Of a stretch of DNA of 64,000 nucleotides, positions 41,188-50,052 are shown piece by piece (the stretch's first letter is position 1; each line of letters opens with the position of its first letter). The stretch is from positions 558,001 to 622,000 of the forward strand of contig CAVWBH010000003.1 of NCBI GenBank assembly GCA_963753195.1, in the 5' to 3' direction. The DNA comes from Palsa-504 sp963753195. GTDB lineage: Bacteria > Actinomycetota > Actinomycetes > Streptosporangiales > Streptosporangiaceae. The notes under the pieces are model-generated. The model ran no database searches, was not told where the DNA came from, and saw only the letters and a program-made list of their open reading frames with translations. Both the position numbers and the translations under genes were made by a program.

Positions 41188-41676
41188 TCAGTGCCCGGGA
41201 TCGGCCGGGGCGCTGGCCGTCGGGGCACTGGCCGTCGGGGCACTGGCCGCCGGGGCACTGGCCGTCGGGGCACTGGCCGCCGCGACGCTCCGCCCGTCGG
41301 CGCGGCGGTGCCTGCGAGCCACGGAATGCAGCTGGGCCATGCGCGCCGCCCCGGCCAGGACGGTCAGCAGCACCCCGCAGACGGCCGCGAGCAGCAGGGC
41401 CACGCCGAGCGGCATGTGGCCCTCCGCGCCCAGGAAGGAGATGCTCACCTTGCTGCCGTTCTGCAGGATGAAGATCAGCAGGAACAGCAGCACCACGGCG
41501 AAGAACCCGATGGCCAGCCACAGGCCGCTGATCCTGGTGTGCCTGATCTGGTGCTGCGGGAGCGGCACCGGCTGGCCGGGCGCCCGGCCGACTGGCTGCG
41601 CGGGCGGCGCGGCGCGCTGAGGGTCGGAGGCCGGGCCGGGAGCCGACGTCTGGGTGCTGGGCTGCGGTTCCGTGCT
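41188..41676 (-). CDS. LapA/DUF1049-domain membrane protein
   Basis: 162-aa protein with two membrane spans (SGLWLAIGFFAVVLLFLLIF and PLGVALLLAAVCGVLLTVLAG) around ILQNGSKVSISFLGAEGHMP, the signature of the LapA (DUF1049) domain. GTG 41676 has AGGGGG upstream and is preferred over the ATG at 41700. The N terminus is Pro/Gln-rich and the C terminus is a pentapeptide array (SAPTA/SAPAA) encoded by a 15-bp repeat at about 41203-41283. Exact role in actinobacteria unknown. Confidence 0.85.
   Translation of the reverse strand, partial: STEPQPSTQTSAPGPASDPQRAAPPAQPVGRAPGQPVPLPQHQIRHTRISGLWLAIGFFAVVLLFLLIFILQNGSKVSISFLGAEGHMPLGVALLLAAVCGVLLTVLAGAARMAQLHSVARRHRRADGRSVAAASAPTASAPAASAPTASAPTASAPADPGH
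41203..41283. repeat. 15-bp tandem repeat at the 3' end of the LapA-domain gene
   Basis: Five or so copies of GCCGTCGGGGCACTG (some GCCGCC variants) encode SAPTA/SAPAA pentapeptides at the C terminus of the protein. Confidence 0.85.
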
Positions 41677-41754
41677 CACTGGCTTCCCCCTTGCATACAA
41701 CGGACAGGCACGCGCCCCCCTTACTGCCCGTCCGCGCGCAGGTTAATCACGACG

Positions 41755-42399
41755 TCAGCCTTCCAGGTAGGCGAGCACGGCGAGGACCCGCCGGTTGTCG
41801 TCGTCAGAGGGCTGCAGGTTGAGCTTGGTGAAGATGGACGCGGTGTGCTTGGCCACGGCCCGTTCGGTGATGACGAGGCGCTGAGCAATGGCGGCATTGG
41901 ACCGGCCTTCGGCCATCAGCGCGAGCACCTCGCGCTCGCGCGGGCTCAGCACGCCGAGACTGGCGTTGCCGGTGTTGCGGGCGAGCAAGCGGGCGATCAC
42001 CTCCGGGTCCATGGCGGTGCCGCCGGCCGCGACGCGGCGCACCGCGTCGACGAACTGGGCGCTGTCGAACACCCGGTCCTTGAGCAGGTAGCCGATACCG
42101 CCGGTGCCGCTGGCCAGCAGCTCGCGGGCGTACAGCTGCTCCACATACTGGGACAGGACCAGCACCGGCAGGCCGGGCGCCTCGCGCCGGGCCGCCAGCG
42201 CGGCCCGGATCCCCTCGTCGGTGAAGGTCGGCGGCAACCGGACGTCCACGATGGCCACGTCCGGCTTTTCCGCGGCCACCGCGGCCAGCAGGTCGGCCCC
42301 GTTATCCACGGCACCGGCGACCTCCAGGCCATGGGCCTGGAGCATCCGGGTCAGGCCGTCCCTCAGCAGGAAGAGGTCTTCGGCAATGACAACTCGCAC
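41755..42399 (-). CDS. NarL/LuxR-type response regulator
   Basis: 214-aa regulator. The receiver domain starts MRVVIAEDLFLLRDGL with the phospho-acceptor Asp52 in VAIVDVRLPP. The C-terminal LuxR helix-turn-helix is LSPREREVLALMAEGRSNAA to AVAKHTASIFTKLNL. It overlaps the histidine kinase gene by 37 bp, so the two form a cognate pair. Targets unknown. Confidence 0.94.
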   Translation of the reverse strand: MRVVIAEDLFLLRDGLTRMLQAHGLEVAGAVDNGADLLAAVAAEKPDVAIVDVRLPPTFTDEGIRAALAARREAPGLPVLVLSQYVEQLYARELLASGTGGIGYLLKDRVFDSAQFVDAVRRVAAGGTAMDPEVIARLLARNTGNASLGVLSPREREVLALMAEGRSNAAIAQRLVITERAVAKHTASIFTKLNLQPSDDDNRRVLAVLAYLEG

Positions 42400-43814
42400 G
42401 GGATCTCCATGGTGACCGCGGTCGGACCGCCGGGCGGGCTGCTGATGGCCAGGATCCCGTCGAACGCGGTCAGCCGCCGCTCGATCCCGCGCAACCCGCT
42501 GCCGCGGGCCGGATCGGCGCCGCCGTGCCCGTTGTCGGCCACCCCGATCCGCAGCATCCCGTCGGTGTGCCGGATGTCGATCCAGGTCTCGCGGGCCTCG
42601 GCGTGCTTGGACACGTTGGCCAGCAGTTCGCTGACCGTGAAGTAGGCGGCCGACTCAACCGGCGCGGGCGGGCGGCCGTGCAGGTCGCTGGCCAGGCGGA
42701 TGCGCATCGGGCTGTCCAGGGCGAGGGCCCGGATCGCATCGGCCAGGCCGCGGTCGGCCAGCACCGGCGGGTGGATGCCGCGGACCAGGGCGCGCAGCTC
42801 GGCCAGGGCCTTGACCGAGGCGTCACGAGCCTCGGCCAGCAGCGCCCGGGCCGCCTCCGGATTCGTGTCCATGACCTGCCCGGCGGCGTCCAGGGTCATG
42901 CCCATGGCTACCAGCCGGGCCTGCGCCCCGTCGTGCAGGTCCCGCTCGATCCGGCGGATTTCGGCCGCCCCAGTGTCCAGGGCCTCGGTGCGGGTCTGCG
43001 CGAGGTGGCGGACCTGCAGGGCCAGCTCGGCCTGCCGGGTCGGCGCGAGCATGGAGTGGGCGAAAACGCCGTAGCCGCGCATCAGCCACGGCGCCACCCA
43101 GAACTCGCCGACCGCCAGCGCGATGGTCAGCAGCCGGACGGGCGCGGAGGTGTAGGGAGCGATCACGCCCAGGGCGCCGAGCACGAGCAGCCCGGCGGGC
43201 AGCAAGGCCAGCAGCCAGCCGACGCAGCCGTTGACCAGGGCCCACAGCAGGTCGCGCCAGGTCGCCGGGTCGGTAAGCAGCCACGTCACCCGCCGCCGCC
43301 AGCTGCCCGTCTCGCCGTCGGCGGCGGGCCGTGGCAGGTACGGATCGGGGATGGGCACGCCGCACCACCGACCGGACAGGCGCCGGGTCGCGCTGGCCAG
43401 TCCACGAAGGCCCAGCAGCAGCCAGGACGCGAGCAGCACGCTGACGACCAGCGCGGGAAGGGCCAGGATCAGCGCGGCCGCCCCGCCGGTGTGGTGCTGG
43501 CCGAGGGCATACGCGACGATGCCGGGGCCAGGCAGCGCCAAGGCCAGGACCAGCAGCGACAGGACGAGCCCGGGCACCGCGAGCGCGAGGAGCAGCAGCC
43601 CGTGACCGGCTGCGGCGAGGCCCATGCGGGCCCGGCCTGCGAGCTGGGCCCAGGGCATTGCCGGGGCGTCCCCGCCGGGCGCGTTCGGCCCTGTCTCTGC
43701 TGCGGCCGGGCCTGACGCCGGCGTGGCCGGCGGCCGGGGTGAGGTCAGACCGGATCCCGGAAGCTCGGGCAGGTCCGGAGCACCGGACGTGCCGGAGGCT
43801 GCTCCGCCGGTCAT
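42363..43814 (-). CDS. Sensor histidine kinase (NarX/DesK type)
   Basis: 483-aa kinase, ATG 43814 with GGAGG 6-7 nt upstream. After a Pro/Ala-rich start come two pairs of membrane segments around ARMGLAAAGHGLLLLALAVP and LLLGLRGLASATRRLSGRW, resembling the PF13796 putative sensor domain. The HisKA_3 dimerisation domain has EIRRIERDLHDGAQARLVAM with the phospho-His. The HATPase shows FTVSELLANVSKHAEA and VADNGHGGADPARGSGLRGI. The signal is not predictable. Confidence 0.93.
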   Translation of the reverse strand: MTGGAASGTSGAPDLPELPGSGLTSPRPPATPASGPAAAETGPNAPGGDAPAMPWAQLAGRARMGLAAAGHGLLLLALAVPGLVLSLLVLALALPGPGIVAYALGQHHTGGAAALILALPALVVSVLLASWLLLGLRGLASATRRLSGRWCGVPIPDPYLPRPAADGETGSWRRRVTWLLTDPATWRDLLWALVNGCVGWLLALLPAGLLVLGALGVIAPYTSAPVRLLTIALAVGEFWVAPWLMRGYGVFAHSMLAPTRQAELALQVRHLAQTRTEALDTGAAEIRRIERDLHDGAQARLVAMGMTLDAAGQVMDTNPEAARALLAEARDASVKALAELRALVRGIHPPVLADRGLADAIRALALDSPMRIRLASDLHGRPPAPVESAAYFTVSELLANVSKHAEARETWIDIRHTDGMLRIGVADNGHGGADPARGSGLRGIERRLTAFDGILAISSPPGGPTAVTMEIPCELSLPKTSSC

Positions 43815-43974
43815 CGCTCGCCTCCCTACGCCCGATTGCCCTGACGCCAGTCTGCCGCGTTTGGCGCCGTCGCGGCAGTGGCGCTGAACACCCGGATGTG
43901 GTGTACCTAGGTCTACCCGCTCAAGCGTGCCTCGTCCCGCAGGGACCATACCTGGGCGACGCTGTGCACCGCAA

Positions 43975-44038
43975 ACAGCTATTATAACGTTCAGTAATTT
44001 TATGATTACTCAAAGTTTATCTGGTGCATTAATGCTGT
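43975..44038 (+). promoter_or_regulatory. AT-rich promoter-like segment upstream of the lytic transglycosylase
   Basis: A 60-bp stretch far more AT-rich than its surroundings, holding TATTATAAC, the inverted repeat AGTAAT-N6-ATTACT (43993-44010) and a TTAATGCT. It lies just before the coding start and between divergent genes. Likely promoter and/or operator; no known riboswitch fold (for example c-di-AMP) could be recognised. Confidence 0.45.
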
Positions 44039-44668
44039 GTGTCAGCGGAAAGCGGCCCGGCTAGCGGCGAGAAGGCGGTTACCTGGGCGAGGATGCGGGC
44101 AGCGGCGGCGGGCCGGCTGACCGCCACCGCGCTGGCGCTGATCCTGGCCGTGCTGCTGCCGGCCACAGCGGCCCGGGCGCTCGCCCCGCGGGCGGCGGCT
44201 GACGGCCTGGCCTCGATCCCGGCCCACTACCTGACCTGGTACATGGCGGCGGCGCGGACGTGCCCCGGGCTGTCCTGGGAGATCCTGGCCGGAATCGGGA
44301 CGATGGAATCGGACAACGGCCGGTCGAACGCACGCGGCGTGCACCAGGGCAAGAACCGCAAAGGGGCTGAGGGGCCTATGCAGTTCGAGCCCGCCACGTT
44401 TGCCGAGTACGCGGTGCGGGCGGACCGTTCGGCCAAGCTCAGCCCGTATGACCCCGAGGACGCGATCTTCACCGCCGCCCGGATGCTGTGCGCCGACGGC
44501 GCCAGGGGCGGCTCGGCCGGCGGGCTGCGAGGCGCGATCTTCGCCTACAACCATGCGCACTGGTACGTCAGGGACGTCTTGGCCCTCGCGGCCAGGTACT
44601 CGGCGGCGGTCGCGCGATCGGGCGGAAAGCGGCATGGGGGTAAGCCGGGCTGGGTTCATGGGTACTGA
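44039..44668 (+). CDS. Secreted lytic transglycosylase-like protein
   Basis: 209-aa protein. Residues about 19-48 form a signal peptide (MRAAAAGRL, then ALALILAVLLPATAARALA). The mature part contains YMAAARTCPGLSWEILAGIG, TMESDNGRS with the likely catalytic Glu, GAEGPMQFEPATFAEYA and IFAYNHAHWYVRDVL, characteristic of SLT-fold murein hydrolases. The start is uncertain: GTG 44039 has no ribosome binding site (possibly leaderless), and ATG 44093 is an alternative just before the signal peptide. It probably cleaves peptidoglycan outside the membrane. Confidence 0.85.
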   Translation: MSAESGPASGEKAVTWARMRAAAAGRLTATALALILAVLLPATAARALAPRAAADGLASIPAHYLTWYMAAARTCPGLSWEILAGIGTMESDNGRSNARGVHQGKNRKGAEGPMQFEPATFAEYAVRADRSAKLSPYDPEDAIFTAARMLCADGARGGSAGGLRGAIFAYNHAHWYVRDVLALAARYSAAVARSGGKRHGGKPGWVHGY

Positions 44669-44784
44669 CCCCGCCGGGTGGTGCTGGGTTGGCCGGGTGG
44701 TGCTGGGGTCGCCTGTCAGGGCTGGCGCGGCCGGTGTTGAGGCGCGGCCGGTTGGGGCGCGGCCGGTTGGGCGGCCGGGGGCGG

Positions 44785-45006
44785 TCAGCTGCCGGGCGTC
44801 GGGCCCGCGTCGGCGAGCACGGCCGTGAGCGCCGTCACCGCCGCATCGAGCGCCACCCTGGAGGTCAGCGCGTGCGTGTGAGCACGGTCAAGGTCGCCGA
44901 GGGCGATGCAGTCGTAGGCCACCTGCGCGTCGTGCTGGGCGGCCTGAAGCTCGCGCGCGGCTTCCTCCAGCGCCGGACTTCCACCTGCGATGCCTGGATC
45001 GGTCAT
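44785..45006 (-). CDS. Small hypothetical helical protein
   Basis: 73-aa acidic, Ala-rich protein (MTDPGIAGGSPALEEAAREL to AYDCIALGDLDRAHTHALTS) predicted to be mostly helical. GGAGGGACC lies upstream of the ATG. No family recognised. It stands alone between the transglycosylase (convergent) and an oxidoreductase. Confidence 0.55.
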   Translation of the reverse strand: MTDPGIAGGSPALEEAARELQAAQHDAQVAYDCIALGDLDRAHTHALTSRVALDAAVTALTAVLADAGPTPGS

Positions 45007-45131
45007 CTCCGGTCCCTCCCCGGTCTGAGGCCGCCTAATCGCCGCCCATCATGTCACACCTAGTTACCGTGACGAGGGCGGAGAAGTGAACGGTAGCCCG
45101 CGCTCGGGAGCTGGTGCTGCTGACCGGCATG

Positions 45132-45920
45132 TTACGTGTGAGACTCGCTGCGGGCCTCGCTATGGGTGGCCAGGAATTCCGGCCAGGTCCGGCGACCCAG
45201 GGTGGCCTCGGACCCTGGCGATGGATACATCGCCCCAGCCCGGATCGGGCCGAGGCCCGGTATCCAGACCGGCACTACCGGCCGCGGCCGCCGACCGGTG
45301 ACCCGCAGGTAGGTGCGGATCAGATCAGCGAAGCTGAGCACCTCCGGGCCCGCCATGTCGGGCACCCGGCCGCGCGGCTCGGCCAAGGCAAGCTCGGCAA
45401 GCCGCGCGGCAACCTCGCCGGAGTCGACCGGCTGGACGACGAAACCGGCCGGGAGCGGTATGACCGGGAGCTTCGCGAGCAGAGCGGTGCCCCGGTGGAT
45501 CAGCTCGTAGAACTGGGTGGCCCGCAGCGTCGTCCAGGGCAGCCCGGAGCCGGCGATCACGCCTTCGGCTTCGAGCTTGGACTTGTAGTAACCGTGCGGA
45601 AAACGGTCGACACCGACGATGGAGATGTACACCAAATGCGGCGGTCCCGTCTCTGCTTTCACCTGCGACACGGCCTGCACCAGGTTCCGCGCGGCGGCCG
45701 CGTCCCCCCTCCTGGCGCTCGCGCAGTGCACGATCGTCCCGGCCCCCAGCGCCGCGGCAGGCAGCCCGGCACCGGTGACGAGGTCGCCGGTGACGAACAG
45801 CGGGCCGCGGGTGTGCCGGCTCAGCACCCGGACGTCGCGGCCGGCCTGCCGCAGGCGCTGCACGACCTGCTGGCCAAGGGTGCCGGTCCCGCCGGTGACC
45901 AGGATGGACGGCATCGTCAT
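45132..45920 (-). CDS. NAD(P)-binding atypical SDR / NmrA-like oxidoreductase
   Basis: 262-aa protein, ATG 45920 preceded by GGAGGAGG. The Rossmann motif SILVTGGTGTLGQQVVQRL is followed by RVLSRHTRGP, VHCASARRGD and YYKSKLEAEGVIAGSGLPWT, typical of atypical (NmrA/ycf39-like) SDRs that lack the YxxxK dyad of classical enzymes. The C-terminal part includes DMAGPEVLSFADLIRTYL. Substrate unknown. Confidence 0.85.
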   Translation of the reverse strand: MTMPSILVTGGTGTLGQQVVQRLRQAGRDVRVLSRHTRGPLFVTGDLVTGAGLPAAALGAGTIVHCASARRGDAAAARNLVQAVSQVKAETGPPHLVYISIVGVDRFPHGYYKSKLEAEGVIAGSGLPWTTLRATQFYELIHRGTALLAKLPVIPLPAGFVVQPVDSGEVAARLAELALAEPRGRVPDMAGPEVLSFADLIRTYLRVTGRRPRPVVPVWIPGLGPIRAGAMYPSPGSEATLGRRTWPEFLATHSEARSESHT

Positions 45921-46135
45921 CGGGTCCTCCTCCTCCGCGGCTGATCCGGCACCGGGACAACCAGCTCCTGGGCTGGAATGTAGCCGGCCTCGGCGGACCA
46001 ACAGCGAACCAAATTTATCCGGCCGCCGGGCCTGAGTCAGGTTCCGGAGTACCCGGGAATGTCATAGCCGGATCGTATAATCGAATTAGAAAATGGTCGT
46101 CCGGCCACACGGTTCCCGGGAGGGAGGTGAACGCG

Positions 46136-47737
46136 ATGGCCACTCCCGCCAGCACCAGCGAAGCACTGGAGATGATTCTGGACGGGCTCGGCTACCTCGC
46201 CGCCACCGACCCGGCTGCCGCGGCGACTGAGTCCCAGGCCGAGTGCCTGCGGGCGCTGGAGCGGGCCGGTGCGGTGAGTACCGCGGTGCGGGCCAGGTAC
46301 CTGGGCGCGTTCACCGCAGGTCAGGGTTATTGCGCTGATGCGGACTACAGCCCGACGGGGTGGCTGATCAACCGGACCGGGGTAACGAAGGGCGCAGCCC
46401 GCGCCTACCTGGGCTGGGCCCGCCGGTCCCTCGCGCACCCCGGGGTCGACGCCGCGCTGGCCGAGGGCACGGTGCTGACCGAGTCGATGGCCCAGCTGAT
46501 CTGCCAGTGGACCGACCGGCTGCCGGAGTCCTGCCGGGATGCTGCCGATGACATCCTGGTCGCCGCGGCGCGGGCCGGGGCGCGCCAGGAGGACCTGGCG
46601 GCGCTGGCCGCGGAGATGTACGCCCGGTCCCGGCCCGACACGGACGACGACGATCCGGGGATGGTCTTTGAGGACCGGCAGGTCCGGGTCGAGACCACCT
46701 TTGACGGCGCCGGTGTCATCACCGGCGACCTGACCCCGGAGTGTGCGGCGGTGGTCACCGCGGTGCTGGACTCGCTGTCCGCGCCGGTGGGCGCGCAGGA
46801 CACGCGGACCAAGGAGCAGCGCTACCACGATGCCCTGGCCGAGGCGATGCGCCGGCTGGTGGCCAGCGGCATGCTGCCGGAGCGGGCCGGGCAGCCGGTC
46901 AAGGCCTGGGCTCACGTGTCCCTGGCTGAGCTGCGGGCCCTGGATGACGGGTCGGTGCTGCAAGACCAGTGGATCACCGAGATGGCCGTGCGGTGGGCCG
47001 CCCGCCGGGCTGCCGCCGCGGACGGCAGCGGCAGCGACGGCGGCGCCTGGCTGGACGGCCCGGCCGCCCGGGCGGTGGCCTGCGACGCGACCCTCACCCC
47101 GGTCGTCACCGGCGACGTGGACCCAGGGGCACTGGATCACCTGGTCCGGCTGTGCGTCGAGCTGGACCGGCTCGAGCACCGGACCAGCCCGGCCCACGGC
47201 AGCGAGCCTGACGGGGGCAGCGAGGTCGGCGGCGGCGGGGCTGACGGCGGCGGGGCTGGCCCGCTGCGGGGGGATGCTGAGCCGCCCGGCTCGCCGTCCT
47301 GGGAGAGCCTGCGGCAGGCCATCATCGGCCAGGCCGTCGAGCTGCTGTCCGGTCCGGGCGGGCTGGCCAGTTTCCTGCGCACCCGGCAGCTGGGAGCCCG
47401 GCTGGCCGGGCCGAGCCTGCCGCTGGACATCGGGTACAGCACGACGATCCCGCCGGGCATCCGCAACGCGGTCATCCTGCGGGACCGGCGCTGCCGCTGG
47501 CCCGGCGGCTGCAACCAGCCCGCGGCGGCCTGCCAGGTCCACCACGTCAGGCACCTGGCCTACGGCGGGCCCACCAGCCTGGCCGACTGCGTGCTGCTGT
47601 GCTCCTTCCACCACCAGGTGGTGATCCACCGCTGGGGCTGGACCCTGATGCTCAACCCGGACGGGACCACCACCGCCCGCAGCCCTGACGGCTCGAAGGT
47701 CCTGCGCAGCCACGGCCCGCCCGCCCGTGCCGGGTAA
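46136..47737 (+). CDS. DUF222/HNH endonuclease-domain protein (13E12-repeat family type)
   Basis: 533-aa protein. The N-terminal DUF222 region (AECLRALERAGAVSTAVRAR, SPTGWLINRTGVTKGAARAY) is followed by a C-terminal HNH domain with CRWPGGCNQPAAACQVHHVR, HLAYGGPTSLADCVLLCSFH and HHQVVIHRWGW (two Cys pairs and the HH/N/H catalytic set). ATG 46136 has AGGTGA 5 nt upstream; a GTG at 46127 overlaps the ribosome binding site. These proteins occur in many copies in actinobacteria and are often linked to mobile DNA; no confirmed role. Confidence 0.9.
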   Translation: MATPASTSEALEMILDGLGYLAATDPAAAATESQAECLRALERAGAVSTAVRARYLGAFTAGQGYCADADYSPTGWLINRTGVTKGAARAYLGWARRSLAHPGVDAALAEGTVLTESMAQLICQWTDRLPESCRDAADDILVAAARAGARQEDLAALAAEMYARSRPDTDDDDPGMVFEDRQVRVETTFDGAGVITGDLTPECAAVVTAVLDSLSAPVGAQDTRTKEQRYHDALAEAMRRLVASGMLPERAGQPVKAWAHVSLAELRALDDGSVLQDQWITEMAVRWAARRAAAADGSGSDGGAWLDGPAARAVACDATLTPVVTGDVDPGALDHLVRLCVELDRLEHRTSPAHGSEPDGGSEVGGGGADGGGAGPLRGDAEPPGSPSWESLRQAIIGQAVELLSGPGGLASFLRTRQLGARLAGPSLPLDIGYSTTIPPGIRNAVILRDRRCRWPGGCNQPAAACQVHHVRHLAYGGPTSLADCVLLCSFHHQVVIHRWGWTLMLNPDGTTTARSPDGSKVLRSHGPPARAG

Positions 47738-47842
47738 CAAGCCCGGGGCCCGCGTGCCCGGCCGAGTTCCTCGCGGCCAGGGTGGGATTGGACACTAGCG
47801 GGATGATGGCGTGAACTGATCCGGAGTTGCCAAGGGGGGGCC

Positions 47843-48673
47843 ATGTGCCGACTATTTGGCTTGACCTCGGGTTCGGTACCGGTCCGGGCGACGTTCTGGC
47901 TGCTTGACGCGCCCGATTCGCTGGAGGTGCAGAGCCACCACAACGCCGACGGCAGCGGGATCGGCTTCTTCGATGCCGCTGCCGCACCCGTGCTGGACAA
48001 GCAGCCGGAACCGGCCTTCGATGACGAGGAGTTCAGGCACGAGGCGCGGCAGGTCGAGTCCGCGAACTTCATCGCCCACGTCCGGTGGGCGAGCACGGGC
48101 GGCCGGACGGTCCAGAACACCCACCCGTTCACCATGCACGGCCGGATCATGGCCCATAACGGGGGGTTCGGTGAGCTGCCGCGCCTGGATGAGCAGCTCG
48201 GCTCGTACGCGAGCCTGGTGCTCGGTGAGACCGACTCCGAGCGGTACTTCGCGCTGATCACCCAGCAGACCGAGGCGCGCGGCGGTGACGTCGGGGCCGG
48301 GATCGCGGCCGCAGCGGGCTGGATCGCCGCGCACCTGCCGGTCTCATCATTGAACACGATCGTGACCGCGCCGGGCGAGCTGTGGGCGCTGCGGTACCCG
48401 GCCGAGCACGCCCTGCACATCCTCGAGCGGCCCGGGGACGATGGCGGGCTGCATGTCCGGAGCGCGACTTCCTCGATGCACGCGCCCGCGCTGGGCCCGT
48501 CGGTGGTGGTGGCCTCCGAGAAGCTGGACGGGGAGGACGGCTGGCGCATGCTGGCCCCCGGCGAGCTCGTGCACGTCGGGCCGGACCTGAAAGTTCACTC
48601 GACGATCGCGGTCCCGGAGCCGCCGGCCCGGCCGCTACCCCTGCCGGCCGGCAGCCCGAACATCGACACCTGA
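47843..48673 (+). CDS. Class II glutamine amidotransferase (EgtC/YafJ-like)
   Basis: 276-aa N-terminal nucleophile amidotransferase. MCRLFGLTSG supplies Cys2 as the catalytic nucleophile. HHNADGSGIGFF, AHVRWASTGGRTVQNTHPFT and MAHNGGFGELPRLD are the glutamine-binding motifs. It resembles EgtC of ergothioneine synthesis, but no egtA/B/D genes are adjacent, so that role is not supported. GGGG precedes the ATG. Confidence 0.88.
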   Translation: MCRLFGLTSGSVPVRATFWLLDAPDSLEVQSHHNADGSGIGFFDAAAAPVLDKQPEPAFDDEEFRHEARQVESANFIAHVRWASTGGRTVQNTHPFTMHGRIMAHNGGFGELPRLDEQLGSYASLVLGETDSERYFALITQQTEARGGDVGAGIAAAAGWIAAHLPVSSLNTIVTAPGELWALRYPAEHALHILERPGDDGGLHVRSATSSMHAPALGPSVVVASEKLDGEDGWRMLAPGELVHVGPDLKVHSTIAVPEPPARPLPLPAGSPNIDT

Positions 48674-48752
48674 ACCGGGACGGCAGCCTGAGCGGGACGG
48701 CAGGGAGCCTGGCCTAGCGAGCGCTGCCCACGAAAGGCGCCTCCAGCAAAAG

Positions 48753-48825
48753 TAGCCCCGACCGGATTCGAACCGGCGTTACCGCCTTGAGAGGGCGGCG
48801 TCCTAGGCCTCTAGACGACGGGGCC
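48753..48825 (-). tRNA. tRNA-Glu (anticodon CTC)
   Basis: 73-nt cloverleaf read on the minus strand: acceptor GGCCCCG...CGGGGCT with a G-U first pair, anticodon stem CCGCC/GGCGG, loop CTCTCAA with anticodon CTC, and T arm GCCGGTTCGAATCCGGT. The CCA end is not encoded. Confidence 0.95.
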
Positions 48826-48907
48826 GAACTTGGCACGACAGCTTCCTGACGAACCAGGACCAGCGGCGTACAGACTACCGCCTCGCCACCGGTCAGGCCA
48901 ACCTGAT

Positions 48908-49633
48908 CTAAACCTCCGAGGCCAGGCGCGCGGCGGCTTCGACGAGCTCGCGGTTCCCGCTGGCCGGACGCCCGTCAGGAAGGACCACGGTGTCCTCCAG
49001 GCCGATGCGGATATCCCGGCCCAGGCGGAGCCCGGCGCGCAGCACCGACCAGGTGGCCGGGCCGTAACCGTGGTGCAGGCGCGGGGCGGTGAGGCCGTGA
49101 CGGTCCAGGGCCGCCTCAATGCCGGCGGCGAGCGCCACGGCGCCGTCGGGCGTGCGATCGTGCGGCTCGACCAGGATCCGCAGCACCTCACCGCCGAAGG
49201 TACCGGCCAGCCGGTCCGCGTCATCGGGCGTCCAGATCCCGGCCTCGACCGCGATGCCGAGGCCGGTCAGCAGCGCGGCCAGTTCGGCGGCACCCGGCTC
49301 GGACAGGTTGACCGAGGCGAAGTCCGGCCGGTCCGGCCCGACCCAGCGGCCTACGAGCGACATCCGGCGGGCCGCGTCCCCGCCGACCGCCCACAGCCCG
49401 GTGGTGACGCCGACGGGGGCAGGTATGGCGGCCCGCACCGCGGCCACCGCGGCCAGAACGCTGTCCGGCTCGAGCGTCTCGGCGCCGGAGGAGTCCCTGG
49501 GGTGCAGGTGGACAGCACCGGCCCCCGCCGCGACCACGGCCGCCGCGTCGGCGGCCAGTTCGGCCGGAGTCTGCGGCACCGAAGGATGCGCGTCGCGCTT
49601 GGTGGGGCCGTTCAGACACGCCTTGAGCAGCAC
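48908..49633 (-). CDS. DUF849 / beta-keto acid cleavage enzyme (BKACE) family protein
   Basis: 241-aa TIM-barrel protein. GTG 49633 has GGAGG 4 nt upstream and is preferred over an ATG at 49654. LLKACLNGPTKRDAHPSVPQ and GAGAVHLHPRDSSGAETLEP (His-x-His zinc ligands) are family features, followed by VGVTTGLWAVGG and LRLGRDIRIGLEDTVVLPDG. BKACE enzymes condense a beta-keto acid with acetyl-CoA to give acetoacetate and a CoA ester; the substrate varies. It is shorter than typical (about 270-310 aa). It is flanked by two tRNA genes. Confidence 0.85.
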   Translation of the reverse strand: MLLKACLNGPTKRDAHPSVPQTPAELAADAAAVVAAGAGAVHLHPRDSSGAETLEPDSVLAAVAAVRAAIPAPVGVTTGLWAVGGDAARRMSLVGRWVGPDRPDFASVNLSEPGAAELAALLTGLGIAVEAGIWTPDDADRLAGTFGGEVLRILVEPHDRTPDGAVALAAGIEAALDRHGLTAPRLHHGYGPATWSVLRAGLRLGRDIRIGLEDTVVLPDGRPASGNRELVEAAARLASEV

Positions 49634-49694
49634 GCTGCCTCCGGAAATGAACAAGCGCGGACACCGGATCGTGCCCGCGCTGTCAATTGACCTG

Positions 49695-49766
49695 CTGGGG
49701 TACCAGGACTCGAACCTAGACTAACAGGGCCAGAACCTGTCGGGCTGCCAATTACCCCATACCCCA
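49695..49766 (-). tRNA. tRNA-Gln (anticodon CTG)
   Basis: 72-nt cloverleaf on the minus strand: acceptor TGGGGTA/TACCCCA, anticodon stem ACAGG/CCTGT with loop TTCTGGC (anticodon CTG), T arm CTAGGTTCGAGTCCTGG. Same strand as tRNA-Glu 0.9 kb away, as in Streptomyces where the two lie close together. Confidence 0.95.
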
Positions 49767-49831
49767 TCGAGGCGGAACCCGCCGCGCCCACGCAGTTTAG
49801 CGGACCGCGCGGGCACCAGCCAACCCGATGC

Positions 49832-50041
49832 TCAAAGTGGCGCGGTAACGGTCAGGCCGGCGTCGCGGTCAAGGCGGAGCCAGCGGGTGATCCGGCCGAA
49901 CGCAGGAAGGAAGGTCGTGGCTGGCCACCTGGATCGCGCCGCGATACTCTTCCAGCGCCCCGGACAGCTGCCGGACCGAGGCCAGGTCAAGGGTGTTGGT
50001 CGGCTCGTCGAGCATCAGCAGCTGGGGGCCGGCTTGCCATG
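49832..50041 (-). pseudogene. C-terminal remnant of an ABC-F ATPase
   Basis: Only the last part of the second ATPase domain is left. The reading PQLLMLDEPTNTLDLASVRQ and LSGALEEYRGAIQVASHDLP contains the Walker B and the switch His. The family's C-terminal sequence then continues in two other frames (FLRSAG, then ITRWLRLDRDAGLTV), so frameshifts are present as well as loss of the 5' two-thirds. The 5' break abuts the end of manA. Confidence 0.8.
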
Positions 50042-50052
50042 CTAGCCCGGCG

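Noticed and set aside
43815..44038. c-di-AMP (ydaO) or other riboswitch before the lytic transglycosylase
   Set aside because: Cell-wall hydrolases in actinobacteria often have one, but I could not recognise its conserved helices or motifs here, only an AT-rich promoter-like segment.
47843..48673. egtC of an ergothioneine cluster
   Set aside because: The amidotransferase fold fits, but no egtA, egtB, egtD or egtE is adjacent.
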